From Desulfuromonas acetexigens (lineage in GTDB: Bacteria > Desulfobacterota > Desulfuromonadia > Desulfuromonadales > Trichloromonadaceae), in the NCBI RefSeq assembly GCF_900111775.1, contig NZ_FOJJ01000034.1, forward strand, positions 264,317 through 328,316: a stretch of DNA of 64,000 nucleotides. Direction: 5' to 3'. A model generated the notes under the pieces. It searched no databases, was not told the origin of the DNA, and saw only the letters and a program-made list of their open reading frames with translations. Positions 52,454-63,876 of the stretch are shown here, piece after piece (within the stretch, counting starts at the first letter, position 1; each line of letters starts with the position of its first letter). A program made the translations under genes and the position numbers.

Positions 52454-53776
52454 TTAGGCGCCTGCGTCAGGGAGCACGGTCCGCCGCCAGGACTCCAGAT
52501 CCGCCAGCGCCCGTTCGGCCATGGCCAGGCGGCGGTCGGCCCGCTTCATCCGCTGTCCTTCCAGGGGGGGGAAGAGCCCGTAGTTGACGTTCATCGGCTG
52601 GAAATTCTCGGGGGCGGAGTCGGCCAAGTGGCCGAGCAGGGCGCCCAAGGAAGTGGTCGCTGGCGGCAGGGGGAGTTCTTCCCCGCGCTGCTGCCGCAGG
52701 GCGAAGAGTCCGGCGAGAAAGCCCATGGCCGCCGATTCGACGTAGCCTTCGACGCCGCTGATCTGACCGGCGAAGAAGAGGCGCGGATCGCTCTTGAGTT
52801 GCAGGGTACGGCTCAGGCAAGTCGGGGCGTTGATGAAGGTGTTGCGGTGCAGGCTGCCGAGACGGGCGAAGCGCGCTTCTTCCAGGCCGGGGATGGTGCG
52901 GAAGATGCGTCGCTGTTCGGGATAGGTGAGTTTGGTCTGGAATCCGACCAGGTTATAGAGGCTGGCGTGGCGGTCGTCCTGGCGCAGCTGCACCACGGCG
53001 AAGGGCACCTTGCCGGTGCGCGGGTCGGGCAGGCCGACCGGTTTCATCGGCCCGAAGGCCAGGGTCATTTCGCCGCGCTCGGCCATCTCTTCGATGGGCA
53101 TGCAGCCCTCGAAGTGCAGCATCTTCTCGAAATCCCGGGCCGGTACCTTGTCGGCGGCTTTGAGGGCGGCGACAAAGGCGACGTATTCCTCTTTGCTCAA
53201 GGGGCAGTTGACGTAGTCGTCCCCGCCCTTGCCGTAGCGGGAAGCGCGCCAGGCCTTGGTGAAGTCGATGGAGTCGGCCTCGACGATGGGGGCGATGGCA
53301 TCATAAAAGTAGAGATGCTCGGCGCCGGTGAGACGGGCGATCTCCGCCGAGAGGGCTTCCGAAGTGAGCGGTCCCGAGGCGAGGATCACCGTCCCTTGTG
53401 TGGGGATGGTGGCGATTTCCTCGCGGCGTAGTTCGATGAGGGGATGGGCGGCGATCTTTTCGGTGATATAGGCGGAAAAGCCTTCGCGATCGACCGCCAG
53501 GGCGCCGCCGGCGGGGACGGCGGTGGTGTCGGCGGCTTCCATGAAGAGGGTGCGGCAGCGGCGCAACTCTTCCTTGAGGCAGCCGACGGCGTTGTTCATC
53601 CCCGCCCCGCGCAGGCTGTTGGAACAGACCAGTTCCGCCAGCCCTGCCGACTGGTGGGCGGGGGAGAAGCGCTGCGGCTTCATCTCAAAAAGGATGACCG
53701 ACGCGCCCTGGTTGGCCGCCTGCCAGGCCGCTTCGCAACCGGCGAGGCCGGCGCCGATGATGACGATGGGTTCCAC
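52454..53776 (-). CDS. trmFO: tRNA (uracil-54-C5)-methyltransferase, folate-dependent
   Basis: 440 residues. [20 protein letters not shown] is the FAD-binding start, with Cys in GLAGCEAAW as in Trm[42 protein letters not shown] and [17 protein letters not shown] are family signatures. It makes m5U54 (T-loop) in tRNA from methylene-tetrahydrofolate and FADH2, replacing TrmA in this lineage. Downstream of topA, an order seen across Desulfuromonadota and Firmicutes. Confidence 0.96.
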   Translation of the reverse strand: MEPIVIIGAGLAGCEAAWQAANQGASVILFEMKPQRFSPAHQSAGLAELVCSNSLRGAGMNNAVGCLKEELRRCRTLFMEAADTTAVPAGGALAVDREGFSAYITEKIAAHPLIELRREEIATIPTQGTVILASGPLTSEALSAEIARLTGAEHLYFYDAIAPIVEADSIDFTKAWRASRYGKGGDDYVNCPLSKEEYVAFVAALKAADKVPARDFEKMLHFEGCMPIEEMAERGEMTLAFGPMKPVGLPDPRTGKVPFAVVQLRQDDRHASLYNLVGFQTKLTYPEQRRIFRTIPGLEEARFARLGSLHRNTFINAPTCLSRTLQLKSDPRLFFAGQISGVEGYVESAAMGFLAGLFALRQQRGEELPLPPATTSLGALLGHLADSAPENFQPMNVNYGLFPPLEGQRMKRADRRLAMAERALADLESWRRTVLPDAGA

Positions 53777-53809
53777 GGGAGGGTGTCTTTCCAGGGAGGG
53801 GCATGATGA

Positions 53810-53852
53810 GTCAGGGGAGTCTGGAGTGTGTCATCCCCTGGACTCCCCTGAC
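53810..53852. repeat. 12-bp inverted repeat between topA and trmFO
   Basis: GTCAGGGGAGTC and GACTCCCCTGAC, perfect arms with a 19-nt loop. It fills most of the 82-bp gap and could attenuate transcription from topA into trmFO, though no U-run follows. Confidence 0.65.
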
Positions 53853-53858
53853 GGCGTT

Positions 53859-56216
<2,358 letters not shown>

Positions 56217-56240
56217 GAATGCCTCGGTTCGGTTAAAAGC

Positions 56241-56266
56241 AAAAAGGCTGCGGGGGTCCGCAGCCT
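56241..56266 (-). terminator. Intrinsic terminator between smg and topA
   Basis: AGGCTGCGG / CCGCAGCCT, a 9-bp stem with loop GGGT; on the reverse strand it ends in CCTTTTTGCTTTT. It lies 15 nt after the smg stop and 25 nt before the topA ATG. Confidence 0.85.
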
Positions 56267-56281
56267 GGAAACAGTCTTTTT

Positions 56282-56749
56282 TCAGTGGAACATCCGTCCC
56301 CAGTCGTCCTCCATGAAGCAATCGACTTCCCGGTGCCAGTCCCGGGTGTTTCGGGAAAAGAGGACAAGGGCCGCCAACGCCTTTATCTCATTGAGGGAAA
56401 CATCGTCCTCGGCGATCTGCAGGGCGCGTTCGATGATCTCTTCCTCGGCTTCGTCATCGACGATGCCCAGGGCGCGCAGGCGGATGAGAAAGCCCCTGGC
56501 CTCGGTAGACAGCCCCCAGGTTTCCTCCAGGGTGAAGATCCGGTGGGTCGGAAGGTGCAGCGGGGGGGTGTCGGATGAGGACGTTTGCAGGTTGAGATCT
56601 TCCATCCAGCGAAAGGCGGCGTCGATTTCCGCGGCGTCGAAGCCTTCGGCCATCAATCCTTCAACAATATCGTTTTCGGTGAGTTGCGTGCTGTCGGCCA
56701 TGACATACTGGGCGATGATGCTCACGATAGCCAGAACCCGCTCTCTCAA
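56282..56749 (-). CDS. smg: Smg/DUF494 family protein
   Basis: 155 residues from a TTG preceded by GGAG at 5-nt spacing, which gives LRERVLAIVSIIAQYVM, the usual Smg start. The family's helical domain contains FDAAEIDAAFRWMEDL and LIRLRALGIVDDEAEEEIIE, and ends LFSRNTRDWHREVDCFMED. Function is unknown; the gene is almost always between dprA and topA. It begins 35 nt after dprA ends. Confidence 0.88.
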   Translation of the reverse strand: MRERVLAIVSIIAQYVMADSTQLTENDIVEGLMAEGFDAAEIDAAFRWMEDLNLQTSSSDTPPLHLPTHRIFTLEETWGLSTEARGFLIRLRALGIVDDEAEEEIIERALQIAEDDVSLNEIKALAALVLFSRNTRDWHREVDCFMEDDWGRMFH

Positions 56750-56783
56750 GATGTCTCCTGCGGCAAGTGGTTCGTTGTCGATT

Positions 56784-57896
56784 TCAGGCTTCCCGGCCAC
56801 GCAGATAGCGCATTCCCGGGAGCTGTTCAACCCCCCCCTGGAGTTCCAAGTGCAACAAAATAGCGGAAAGCTCCATGGGTGTCAAGCCGGTTTTCCGCGC
56901 TAATTCATCGATGTGGAGCGGTTCCCGGTCGAGGTTCCGGTAGACGGTCAGAGCTGTTCCCGAGAGCTTTTCCAAGAGGGAATCTTCCTTTTGCCGTTGC
57001 CCGCGGGAAGGGGTTCCCGGCCAGAGGACTTCGAGGATGTCGGCGGGTTCGGTGACCAGATGGGCGCCCTCTTTGAGCAGGCGGTTGACCCCGCCGCTCG
57101 TTTCGGCGTAGACCGGCCCGGGCACGGCGAAGACCTCACGTCCCTGTTCCAGGGCGAAGTCGGCGGTGATCAGTGAACCGCTCCCCTCGGCCGCCTCGAC
57201 GATCAGCACCCCCTGGGCGAGACCGCTGATAATACGGTTGCGGGCGGGGAAGTGTCCGGCCAGCGGGGCCGTTCCCGGGGGATACTCGGAGAGGAGCGCC
57301 CCTTCTTCGGCGATGCGCTGGAAGAGGCGGCGGTTTTCGGGGGGATAGACCTGATCGATGCCGCAGCCGAGCACGGCGACAGTTTGCCCCGACCCGCGCA
57401 GGGCCCCTTCGTGGGCCGCCGTATCGATCCCCCGGGCGAGGCCGCTGACAATGGCGATCCCGCGGGAGGCGAGCTCGGCGCAGATTTCGTCGGTGAGGCG
57501 CCGACCGGCGGCCGAGGCCCGGCGGGCGCCGACCACCGCCAGGGCCGGTTGATCGGTCAGACGGCCGCGCCGGTAGAGCAGGGCAGGCGGGTCAGGGAGC
57601 TGGCGCAGCAGGGGAGGATAATCCGCCTCGTCCCAGAAGCTGATGAGGCGGATGTCGTCGCGCTCCAGCAACTCCTCGGCCTGGCGCAGAAGCGGGGCAT
57701 CGGCGGCGGGCAGGGCTTCGGCCACCGTCGGCCGGATCCCCGCCCGGCGGGTCCAGTCTCGGGGGGCGGCGGCGAGAATCGCCTCGGGGGAGGCGAAGGC
57801 CGTCATCAGCCGGTTCAGCCCGACGCGTCCCAATCCCCGGGTGAGATGCAGTCGCAGCCAGGCGCGTTCCACAGCCGTTGGCATCGGTCCCTCCAT
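56784..57896 (-). CDS. dprA: DNA-processing protein DprA
   Basis: 370 residues: an N-terminal SAM-like helical domain, then the Rossmann-fold DprA domain. It contains LAVVGARRASAAGRRLTDE, IAIVSGLARGIDTAAHEGAL, VAVLGCGIDQVYPPENRRLF and GSGSLITADFALEQGREVFA. A C-terminal winged helix (about residues 305-365: DELARKTGLTPMELSAILLH) completes it. It loads RecA on incoming single-stranded DNA during natural transformation. First gene of the dprA-smg-topA run; a terminator of the upstream LysM gene precedes it. Confidence 0.95.
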   Translation of the reverse strand: MEGPMPTAVERAWLRLHLTRGLGRVGLNRLMTAFASPEAILAAAPRDWTRRAGIRPTVAEALPAADAPLLRQAEELLERDDIRLISFWDEADYPPLLRQLPDPPALLYRRGRLTDQPALAVVGARRASAAGRRLTDEICAELASRGIAIVSGLARGIDTAAHEGALRGSGQTVAVLGCGIDQVYPPENRRLFQRIAEEGALLSEYPPGTAPLAGHFPARNRIISGLAQGVLIVEAAEGSGSLITADFALEQGREVFAVPGPVYAETSGGVNRLLKEGAHLVTEPADILEVLWPGTPSRGQRQKEDSLLEKLSGTALTVYRNLDREPLHIDELARKTGLTPMELSAILLHLELQGGVEQLPGMRYLRGREA

Positions 57897-57910
57897 GTGT
57901 TCGCAAAATT

Positions 57911-57944
57911 AAAGAAGGATTGAAGTCTCCCTCAATCCTTCTTT
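57911..57944 (-). terminator. Terminator of the LysM gene
   Basis: AAAGAAGGATTGA / TCAATCCTTCTTT, a perfect 13-bp stem with an 8-nt loop; the reverse-strand tail is AATTTTGCG. It lies between the LysM stop and dprA. Confidence 0.85.
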
Positions 57945-57970
57945 GCAATCCACTACCGTTTGTTTCCGCT

Positions 57971-58960
57971 CTATTCTAAGACCGTCGACATACGATCCCC
58001 CCGGTAGAGGGGTTCGGCGATTTTCAGCACCAGGGCCGAGGCGGCGCGGGGATGGGTCTCGATGACCACCGCCGCGCCGAGGAGGACGTCGGGGAGTTTG
58101 AGCCCCGAGGTGTTCAGTCCCAGGGCCGAGGCGTCCCGGGGGCGGGTGATGTTGAGCAGATTGCCGACCTGCAGGCCGTCGTCGCTGCCGAGATCGAGAT
58201 AGACGATGTCGTACTGGCTGATGGCGAGTTTGCTGTCGTGGGCTTCGATCAGGGTGCCGGTCAGCGCGCTGGTCGCCCGCTTCAGGTCGATGGATGCCTG
58301 GGCCGGCTGGTAGGGACGCAACCGCGCGCCGCGCTCGATCTCCTGGTAGGCCTTATCAATTTCCCCCGTCGCCACCTCCTCATTGATGGCAACGATGCGC
58401 ACCGTGCCGATATCCTCGACAAGATAGCCGACCTTTCGGCCAGTCAGGGGATGAGTGACCGGATCACCGACATCGAAGAGAGAGTAGAGATCGCCGGGCT
58501 GAACCGATTCCAGGTTCTTGATGTCGAGGAAGACCGTTTCGCCGCTGGCGATGAGCAGGCGGTTGTCGGTGGTATCGACCAGGGTGCCGGCGGCGTTGAA
58601 TTCGTCTTCGCTGATGAAGCCGCGTCCCGCCCGCTGGATGGTGATGGTCGTTGCCTCGGCCGGTTCCGGCCGGGTTTCGGGTGCGGTGGTTTCCGCCGCG
58701 GTCTCGGCGACCGGCACCAACTGCACGCGGCCGTCGTAGATGGTGATTTCCTGGCCGGGATAAATCAGGTGGGGATTGGTCAGATCCGGATTGTTCGACC
58801 ACAGGCTCGGCCAGTAATAGGGATCCTTGAGAAACTTTTGGGAGATCCCCCAGAGGGTGTCCCCCTTCTTGATGACGTAGGTCTGGATTTCCCCCTGGGC
58901 GAAAGCAAAGAGGGGCCAGAGGAGCAGGGCGAGCAGCAGGGTGGGTTTGGCGAGGCGCAT
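57971..58960 (-). CDS. LysM peptidoglycan-binding envelope protein
   Basis: 329 residues; signal peptide (LLLALLLWPLFAFA) then one LysM domain (TYVIKKGDTLWGISQKFL to YPGQEITIYDG, about residues 27-76). A Thr/Glu/Pro-rich linker and a beta-rich C-terminal domain with FISEDEFNAAGTLVDTTDNR and KVGYLVEDIGTVRIVAIN follow. The C-terminal domain recurs in Desulfuromonadota LysM proteins; its role is unknown. It starts 30 nt after the TPR lipoprotein gene and probably shares its promoter. Confidence 0.87.
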   Translation of the reverse strand: MRLAKPTLLLALLLWPLFAFAQGEIQTYVIKKGDTLWGISQKFLKDPYYWPSLWSNNPDLTNPHLIYPGQEITIYDGRVQLVPVAETAAETTAPETRPEPAEATTITIQRAGRGFISEDEFNAAGTLVDTTDNRLLIASGETVFLDIKNLESVQPGDLYSLFDVGDPVTHPLTGRKVGYLVEDIGTVRIVAINEEVATGEIDKAYQEIERGARLRPYQPAQASIDLKRATSALTGTLIEAHDSKLAISQYDIVYLDLGSDDGLQVGNLLNITRPRDASALGLNTSGLKLPDVLLGAAVVIETHPRAASALVLKIAEPLYRGDRMSTVLE

Positions 58961-58990
58961 GAGTTCCCCCAGGTTGAGGTGTGACGAAAA

Positions 58991-59671
58991 TCAGTTTCGG
59001 TTCAGGCTGTGCGCCGCCCGGCTATCCGGATAGCGACTGCTCAGGGCCTGCAACGCGGCGTCGGCATGTTGCGTATTGCCCAGCTGTTTCAGGGCTTCGG
59101 ACATTTTGAGCAGGGCGTCGGGGGCTTTGCTCCCCTTTGGGTGGTTTTCCACCGCGCGTTTGAAGGCTGCGACCGCCTCTTCGTAGCGCTTTTGGCTGTA
59201 GAAGCATTCTCCGAGCCAATATTCGGCGTGGCCGGCATATTCATGCTCGGGATAGTGCCGCAGGAAGTTCTGAAAGCCGTCGACCCCCCGGGCGAAGCGC
59301 CCGGCGGCGTAGTGGGAAAAGGACTGCCGGTAGAGCTCGGCGGCGCTGTCTGGCTCCTCTTTGTCGGCGGGGGAGGGCGTGATCGTCGCGGGGAAAGACG
59401 TCATTTCCCCTGCGGAGGTGACCATTTTGGTTGCTTCTTCCGGCGCGGAGGCGAGCGTACGCTCTTCTTGGGCCTGCAGCCGCTCTTCGAGATTCGCCAG
59501 TTTGGTCTCCTGCCCGTCGACGCGCTCGGCCAGCTGCTGTTGGGCCTGGCGCAAGGCGGCAAGATCCCGCTCGATGGGAGACAGGTCGACGGCCGGACGG
59601 GGAGTGAGACAGCCGGTCAGTCCGGTGAGAAGAAGTCCTGAGAAAAGCAGGATGCCAAGATGACGAAACAT
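58991..59671 (-). CDS. YbgF/CpoB-like TPR lipoprotein
   Basis: 226 residues; the lipobox LTGLTGC places an acylated Cys near residue 20. A coiled coil (about 28-65: LRQAQQQLAERVDGQETKLA) mediates oligomerisation in CpoB. A Pro/Ala linker and about three TPR repeats (AELYRQSFSHYAAGRFARGV; AEYWLGECFYSQKRYEEAVA; DALLKMSEALKQLGNTQHAD) follow. Unlike E. coli CpoB it is lipidated and not next to tol-pal. ATG follows GAGGGAGGG. Promoter TTGACA-17-TATTTT upstream. Confidence 0.87.
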   Translation of the reverse strand: MFRHLGILLFSGLLLTGLTGCLTPRPAVDLSPIERDLAALRQAQQQLAERVDGQETKLANLEERLQAQEERTLASAPEEATKMVTSAGEMTSFPATITPSPADKEEPDSAAELYRQSFSHYAAGRFARGVDGFQNFLRHYPEHEYAGHAEYWLGECFYSQKRYEEAVAAFKRAVENHPKGSKAPDALLKMSEALKQLGNTQHADAALQALSSRYPDSRAAHSLNRN

Positions 59672-59722
59672 ACGTTTTCCCTCCCTCATAAAAAAATCGC
59701 GTCGTCGCGCGCAATAGCTAAA

Positions 59723-59751
59723 AAAATATAAATTTTTTAAGCCCTTGTCAA
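59723..59751 (-). promoter_or_regulatory. Promoter of the TPR-LysM operon
   Basis: Reverse strand TTGACA (59751-59746), a 17-bp spacer and TATTTT (59728-59723) in an A/T-rich stretch. Start near 59716, leader ~45 nt. Confidence 0.75.
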
Positions 59752-59856
59752 GATGGAACGGATTTTCACCGCTGCCGTCGTTCGGACAGGTCCTTGCCAT
59801 TTTCAGCAGATTTTGTGGTATTCTCCGGGCATTTCCCGAAAAGGATGAAAGAGAAC

Positions 59857-61209
59857 ATGTCCCTCCCTGAACTGCTTGCTCCCGCCGGCAGGCCGGAAAA
59901 ACGGTCCCTCCCCGAACTGCTCGCTCCCGCCGGCAGGCCGGAAAAACGGTCTTTCCCTGAACTGCTTGCTCCCGCCGGCAGGCCGGAAAAACAGTCTTTC
60001 CCCGAACTGCTCGCTCCCGCCGGCGACCCGGAAAAACTCCGGGTGGCTTTCGACTACGGGGCCGATGCCGCCTATCTCGGCGGCGAAGATTTCGGCCTGC
60101 GCGCCCCGGCGGGAAAATTCGATCTCGAGGCCCTGGCCCGCGCCCGGGAGCTGGCGAAGCGACTGGGCAAGCGCCTTTATCTGACCCTCAACGCCTACCT
60201 GCGTCAAGCGGATCTGGCTCGGCTGGAAGATTATCTCGAAGCCCTCAAGCCTCTCGATTTCGACGCCTACATCGTCGCCGACCCCGGTGTTCTCGCCCTG
60301 GTCCGGCAACTCGATCCGGGTCGGGAAATCCATCTTTCGACCCAGGCCAATACCACCAATGGCGCGGCGGCGCGTTTCTGGGCGGCGGCGGGAGCGCGGC
60401 GGATCAATCTCGCCCGGGAATTGTCTCTGGAGGAGATCGCCGCCATCGGCTGCGAGACGGAGGTGGAACTGGAGGTCTTCGTCCATGGCGCGATGTGCGT
60501 CGCCTATTCCGGGCGCTGCCTGCTCTCGGCGGCCATGACCGGTCGCAGTGCCAATCAGGGGGCCTGCGCCCACCCCTGCCGCTGGCGCTACGCCCTGGTC
60601 GAGGAGACCCGCCCCGGGGAATATTTCCCCATCGAGGAGGATGACCGGGGCTCCTATCTGCTCAATAGCCGCGACCTCTGCCTGATCGAGCATCTGCCCG
60701 CGCTGATCCAGGCCGGGGTCCACAGCCTGAAAATCGAAGGGCGGATGAAGACGGTCTACTATCTGGCGGCGGTCACCCGGGTCTATCGGGCCGCCCTCGA
60801 CCGCTACCGGGACGATCCGTCAAACTACCGCTGCGATCCTCTCTGGCTTGAGGAACTGGAAAAAGTCAGCCATCGGCCTTACGACACCGGCTTTCTCTTC
60901 GGCGGAGCGGAAGCCAGGGTGCACACCGCCGACTCCAAATATCGCCGCACCTACGATTTCGTCGGCGTGGTGCGCGAATGTTTTGCCGATGGCCGAGCGC
61001 TGGTCGAAGGACGCAACCGCTTTTTCCCCGACGAGACCCTGGAACTGATCGGGCCGGGCATGCGCCAGGGATGTTTCACCGTCGGCGAACTGCGAAGCGA
61101 AACGGGGGACGTTCTGGCTGCCGGTCAGCCGAACGGGCGCATCCTCATGGCGCTGCCGGTCGGGGCGCAGGTCGGCGACCTGCTGCGGCGACAAGGGCGG
61201 GGGGATTGA
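59857..61209 (+). CDS. U32-family protein (TrhP/YegQ-like), N-terminal repeat
   Basis: 450 residues. The family start ELLAPAGDPEKLRVAFDYGA occurs once in normal form; three extra 15-residue copies (SLPELLAPAGRPEKR twice, SFPELLAPAGRPEKQ) precede it. The core is canonical: IHLSTQANTTNGAAARFW, INLARELSLEEIAAI, then VFVHGAMCVAYSGRCLLSAA. Cys ligands follow in NQGACAHPCRW and GVHSLKIEGRMKT. YegQ/TrhP makes 5-hydroxyuridine at tRNA position 34; other U32 proteins act on rRNA or collagen, so substrate is inferred. Start 59857 or MKEN at 59845; both precede the repeats. Confidence 0.92.
   Translation: MSLPELLAPAGRPEKRSLPELLAPAGRPEKRSFPELLAPAGRPEKQSFPELLAPAGDPEKLRVAFDYGADAAYLGGEDFGLRAPAGKFDLEALARARELAKRLGKRLYLTLNAYLRQADLARLEDYLEALKPLDFDAYIVADPGVLALVRQLDPGREIHLSTQANTTNGAAARFWAAAGARRINLARELSLEEIAAIGCETEVELEVFVHGAMCVAYSGRCLLSAAMTGRSANQGACAHPCRWRYALVEETRPGEYFPIEEDDRGSYLLNSRDLCLIEHLPALIQAGVHSLKIEGRMKTVYYLAAVTRVYRAALDRYRDDPSNYRCDPLWLEELEKVSHRPYDTGFLFGGAEARVHTADSKYRRTYDFVGVVRECFADGRALVEGRNRFFPDETLELIGPGMRQGCFTVGELRSETGDVLAAGQPNGRILMALPVGAQVGDLLRRQGRGD
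59860..60039 (+). repeat. Coding 45-bp tandem repeat, four copies
   Basis: Four in-frame 45-bp units (59860, 59905, 59950, 59995). Units 1-3 are nearly identical and carry GGCAGGCCGG where unit 4 has GGCGACCCGG (Arg versus the family Asp). Units 1 and 3 share T at positions where 2 and 4 share C, so pairs may have duplicated. Looks like recent slippage or unequal recombination. Confidence 0.95.
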
Positions 61210-61227
61210 CGAAATGACGGAGGGTCC

Positions 61228-62505
61228 TTGAGCACCTTTCTCTATTCCCCCGCCGGGCGCCTGACCAAAAGCCTGATCCTGGCCCTGCTCATCGTTCTGC
61301 TCTGCCTTTTCAGCAAAGGGGAAGATCTGCTGCTCGATGCCCTCCCCTTTGCCCTGCTCGCCGGCTACCATCTGGTCACCGACCGCCGTTTCACCATCGA
61401 GCAGATCCAGTCCGCCGGGCTGATGACGGCCCACGTCGGTCTTTATCTACTCCTTTGTACCCTGATCATTTGGGCGACGACCGGCGAGGAGGAGAGCGTC
61501 TACTGGATCGTCTATTTCCTCCCCATCACGGTCGCCGCCTCCAATCTCAACCTGCGCCTGACCCTGTTGACCTGCACCCTGGCCACAGTTCTCTTTTTCA
61601 GCCAGATTCCCGCGACCCTCTACCTTGACCCAAAGCAGCGACACGAAGAGCTGCCGGAATTTCTCGTCTTCGGCATCACCTTTTTCATCGTCGGACTGCT
61701 GGTGCAGAGTTTTACCGACAGCCACCGGCGGCAGCTGGCGGCGGAAAAAGACCTGAATGAGCGTTTGCTGGCCAATCAGGCGGCACTGAAGGAGTCTCTG
61801 GCCCGGCTGGAGGCCGCTGAGGAATCCCTGCGGCGCAGCGAACGTCTGGCCGCCCTGGGGGAAATGTCGGCAGGCATCGCCCATGAAATCCGCAACCCGC
61901 TCGGGATCATCTCTTCCTCGGCGCAGCTCATCGACAGCAGGCTCGCCGGAACTTCCGACAGCGTGCGCCAGTTGCTCGACATCATCCTGGAAGAAAGTTC
62001 CCGCATCAACGGCCTGGTGACCGATTTCATCGCCTTCGGCCGTCCCGCCGAGCCGGTACCGAGCCCCACCGATCTGCGTGCCCTATTGCGGCGGGTGGCC
62101 GCCCATGGCGAGGGGCTGGCCAGGCAGCAGGGGACAACGCTCGAAGTCGAGGAGGAGACGACGCCCCTTCTTGCCGCCGTCGACGGCGACCTGATGCAGC
62201 AGGTGCTGCTCAATTTGCTGCTCAATGCCCTGGCGGCGGTCGGCACCAACGGGCACATCCGATTGCGGGCCAGTCGTCGTGGTGAACAAGTCTGCCTGGA
62301 GGTGGAAGATGACGGCTGCGGCATTGGGCCGGAGTTGCACGGCAAGATTTTCGATCCCTTTTTTACCACCAAAGATCAGGGGACGGGGCTGGGCCTGGCC
62401 AACGCCAGCCGCATCGTCGAGGCCCACGGCGGCAAGCTGGGGGTGCGCAGCGCGCCCGGGGCGGGGGCGGTCTTTACCGTCTGCCTGCCGGTTTTGGAGG
62501 AGTAG
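61228..62505 (+). CDS. NtrB-like sensor histidine kinase
   Basis: 425 residues from a TTG with GGAGGG 5 nt upstream. Five or six membrane helices fill residues 12-165 (SLILALLIVLLCLFS; GLYLLLCTLIIWATT; FLVFGITFFIVGLLVQSF) with little periplasmic exposure. A short coiled coil and DHp HEIRNPLGIISSSAQLID (His about residue 218) come next. The HATPase follows with LLNLLLNALAAVG, DDGCGIGPELHGKIFDPFFT and GTGLGLANASRIVEAHGG. It is 3 nt from the downstream sigma-54 activator and surely its kinase. The signal is unknown, possibly membrane or quinone state. Confidence 0.92.
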   Translation: MSTFLYSPAGRLTKSLILALLIVLLCLFSKGEDLLLDALPFALLAGYHLVTDRRFTIEQIQSAGLMTAHVGLYLLLCTLIIWATTGEEESVYWIVYFLPITVAASNLNLRLTLLTCTLATVLFFSQIPATLYLDPKQRHEELPEFLVFGITFFIVGLLVQSFTDSHRRQLAAEKDLNERLLANQAALKESLARLEAAEESLRRSERLAALGEMSAGIAHEIRNPLGIISSSAQLIDSRLAGTSDSVRQLLDIILEESSRINGLVTDFIAFGRPAEPVPSPTDLRALLRRVAAHGEGLARQQGTTLEVEEETTPLLAAVDGDLMQQVLLNLLLNALAAVGTNGHIRLRASRRGEQVCLEVEDDGCGIGPELHGKIFDPFFTTKDQGTGLGLANASRIVEAHGGKLGVRSAPGAGAVFTVCLPVLEE

Positions 62506-62508
62506 CCC

Positions 62509-63876
62509 ATGGCCCATATTCTGGTGGTCGACGATGAAAAGAACTATCGTGCGGTCCTCGCGCATCTGCTGGAAGACGCCGGCCATCGGGTATCGACGGC
62601 GGACAACCCCTTTGCCGGGCTGGAACTGCTCGGCCGCGAAAGCGTGGCGCTGATCCTCTCCGACCTGCGGATGCCGCGCATGGACGGCCTGGCTTTTCTC
62701 GAAGAGGTGCGGCGAGAGGTGGGGGACGTCCCCTTCGTGGTGCTGACTGCTTTCGCTACGGTGGAGACGGCGCTGACGGCGATGAAAGCTGGGGCTTTCG
62801 ATTATCTGCTGAAGCCCTGCAAGAATGACGAAATTCTGCTGGTCGTCGAAAAAGCCCTGGAAGACGCCCGTCTGCGCAAGGAAAACCAGGCGCTGCGCCG
62901 GCAGCTCGAACGGAGCGGAGAGCGCGAGCTGCTCGGCGAGAGTCCGGCGATTCGCAAGCTGCTGGCCGACATCGGCCGGGTGGCGCCGGCCCGGGCCTCG
63001 GTGCTGATCACCGGCGAAAGCGGCACCGGCAAGGAGCTGGTGGCCCGCACCCTGCACCGCGCCGGTCCCCGCGCCAAGGGGCCGCTGGTGACGATCAACT
63101 GTGCGGCCCTTACGGAAAGCCTGCTCGAAAGTGAACTCTTCGGCCACGAACGCGGGGCCTTCACCGGCGCCGTCGAGCGTAAGCGCGGCCTGCTCGAAGT
63201 GGCCGACGGCGGTACGTTGTTTCTCGACGAGATCGGCGAATTCCCTCTGGCGCTGCAACCCAAGCTGCTGCGAGCCCTGCAGGAGCGCAAATTCCGTCGG
63301 GTCGGGGGGACGGCGGAAATCGAAAGCGATGTGCGCATCGTCGCTGCTACTAATCGTGAGCTGCCGACGGTGATCGCGGCGGGGGCTTTTCGTGAAGATC
63401 TTTATTACCGGCTCAATGTCGTCACCCTCGAAGTTCCGCCCCTGCGCCGACGGAGCGAGGACATTCCCCTGCTCGCGCTCCATTTCCTCCAGCATTTTGG
63501 CGACGAACTGGGGCGGCGCATCGGTGCCATCGCCCCCGAGGCTCTCGCCATTCTTCAGGCCCATCCCTGGCCGGGAAATGTGCGCGAGCTGCGCAACATC
63601 ATCGAGCGCGGCGCCCTCTTCTGCGCCGGCGAGACGTTGCGGCCGGAGGATCTTCCCGAGTCCCTTTCCGGGCGGGCGGTCGAAAGCGTCGCGACGGATC
63701 TTCCCGAAATGGGACGGCCGCTTCCCGAGCTGCTCGACGAGATGGAGGAGCGCCTGATTCGCCTGGCCCTGGTCCGCGCCCGGGGGGTCCAAGCCCAGGC
63801 CGCCGAGTTGCTCGGTGTCAGCCGCAGCAATTTGCAGTACAAGTTGAAAAAGTATGGGATGGGGAGTGAGGAGTGA
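62509..63876 (+). CDS. NtrC-family sigma-54-dependent response regulator
   Basis: 455 residues. Receiver (ILVVDDEKNYRAVLAHLLED; phospho-Asp in LILSDLRMPRMDG; FDYLLKPCKNDEILL) is followed by the AAA+ domain. That holds Walker A GESGTGKELVARTL, the sigma-54 loop ERGAFTGAVERKRGL, Walker B GGTLFLDEIGEFP and an Arg-finger segment WPGNVRELRNIIERG. A Fis-type HTH (QAAELLGVSRSNLQYKLKKY) ends the protein. It activates sigma-54 promoters such as the chemoreceptor one at 26368-26383 in principle; targets are unknown. Its last codons and TGA stop lie inside a 7-bp repeat array. Confidence 0.95.
   Translation: MAHILVVDDEKNYRAVLAHLLEDAGHRVSTADNPFAGLELLGRESVALILSDLRMPRMDGLAFLEEVRREVGDVPFVVLTAFATVETALTAMKAGAFDYLLKPCKNDEILLVVEKALEDARLRKENQALRRQLERSGERELLGESPAIRKLLADIGRVAPARASVLITGESGTGKELVARTLHRAGPRAKGPLVTINCAALTESLLESELFGHERGAFTGAVERKRGLLEVADGGTLFLDEIGEFPLALQPKLLRALQERKFRRVGGTAEIESDVRIVAATNRELPTVIAAGAFREDLYYRLNVVTLEVPPLRRRSEDIPLLALHFLQHFGDELGRRIGAIAPEALAILQAHPWPGNVRELRNIIERGALFCAGETLRPEDLPESLSGRAVESVATDLPEMGRPLPELLDEMEERLIRLALVRARGVQAQAAELLGVSRSNLQYKLKKYGMGSEE

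Noticed and set aside
52114..52587. 157-codon + frame in the A/T-rich spacer
   Set aside because: No ribosome-binding site; its 3' half is the antisense of trmFO and shows no domain.
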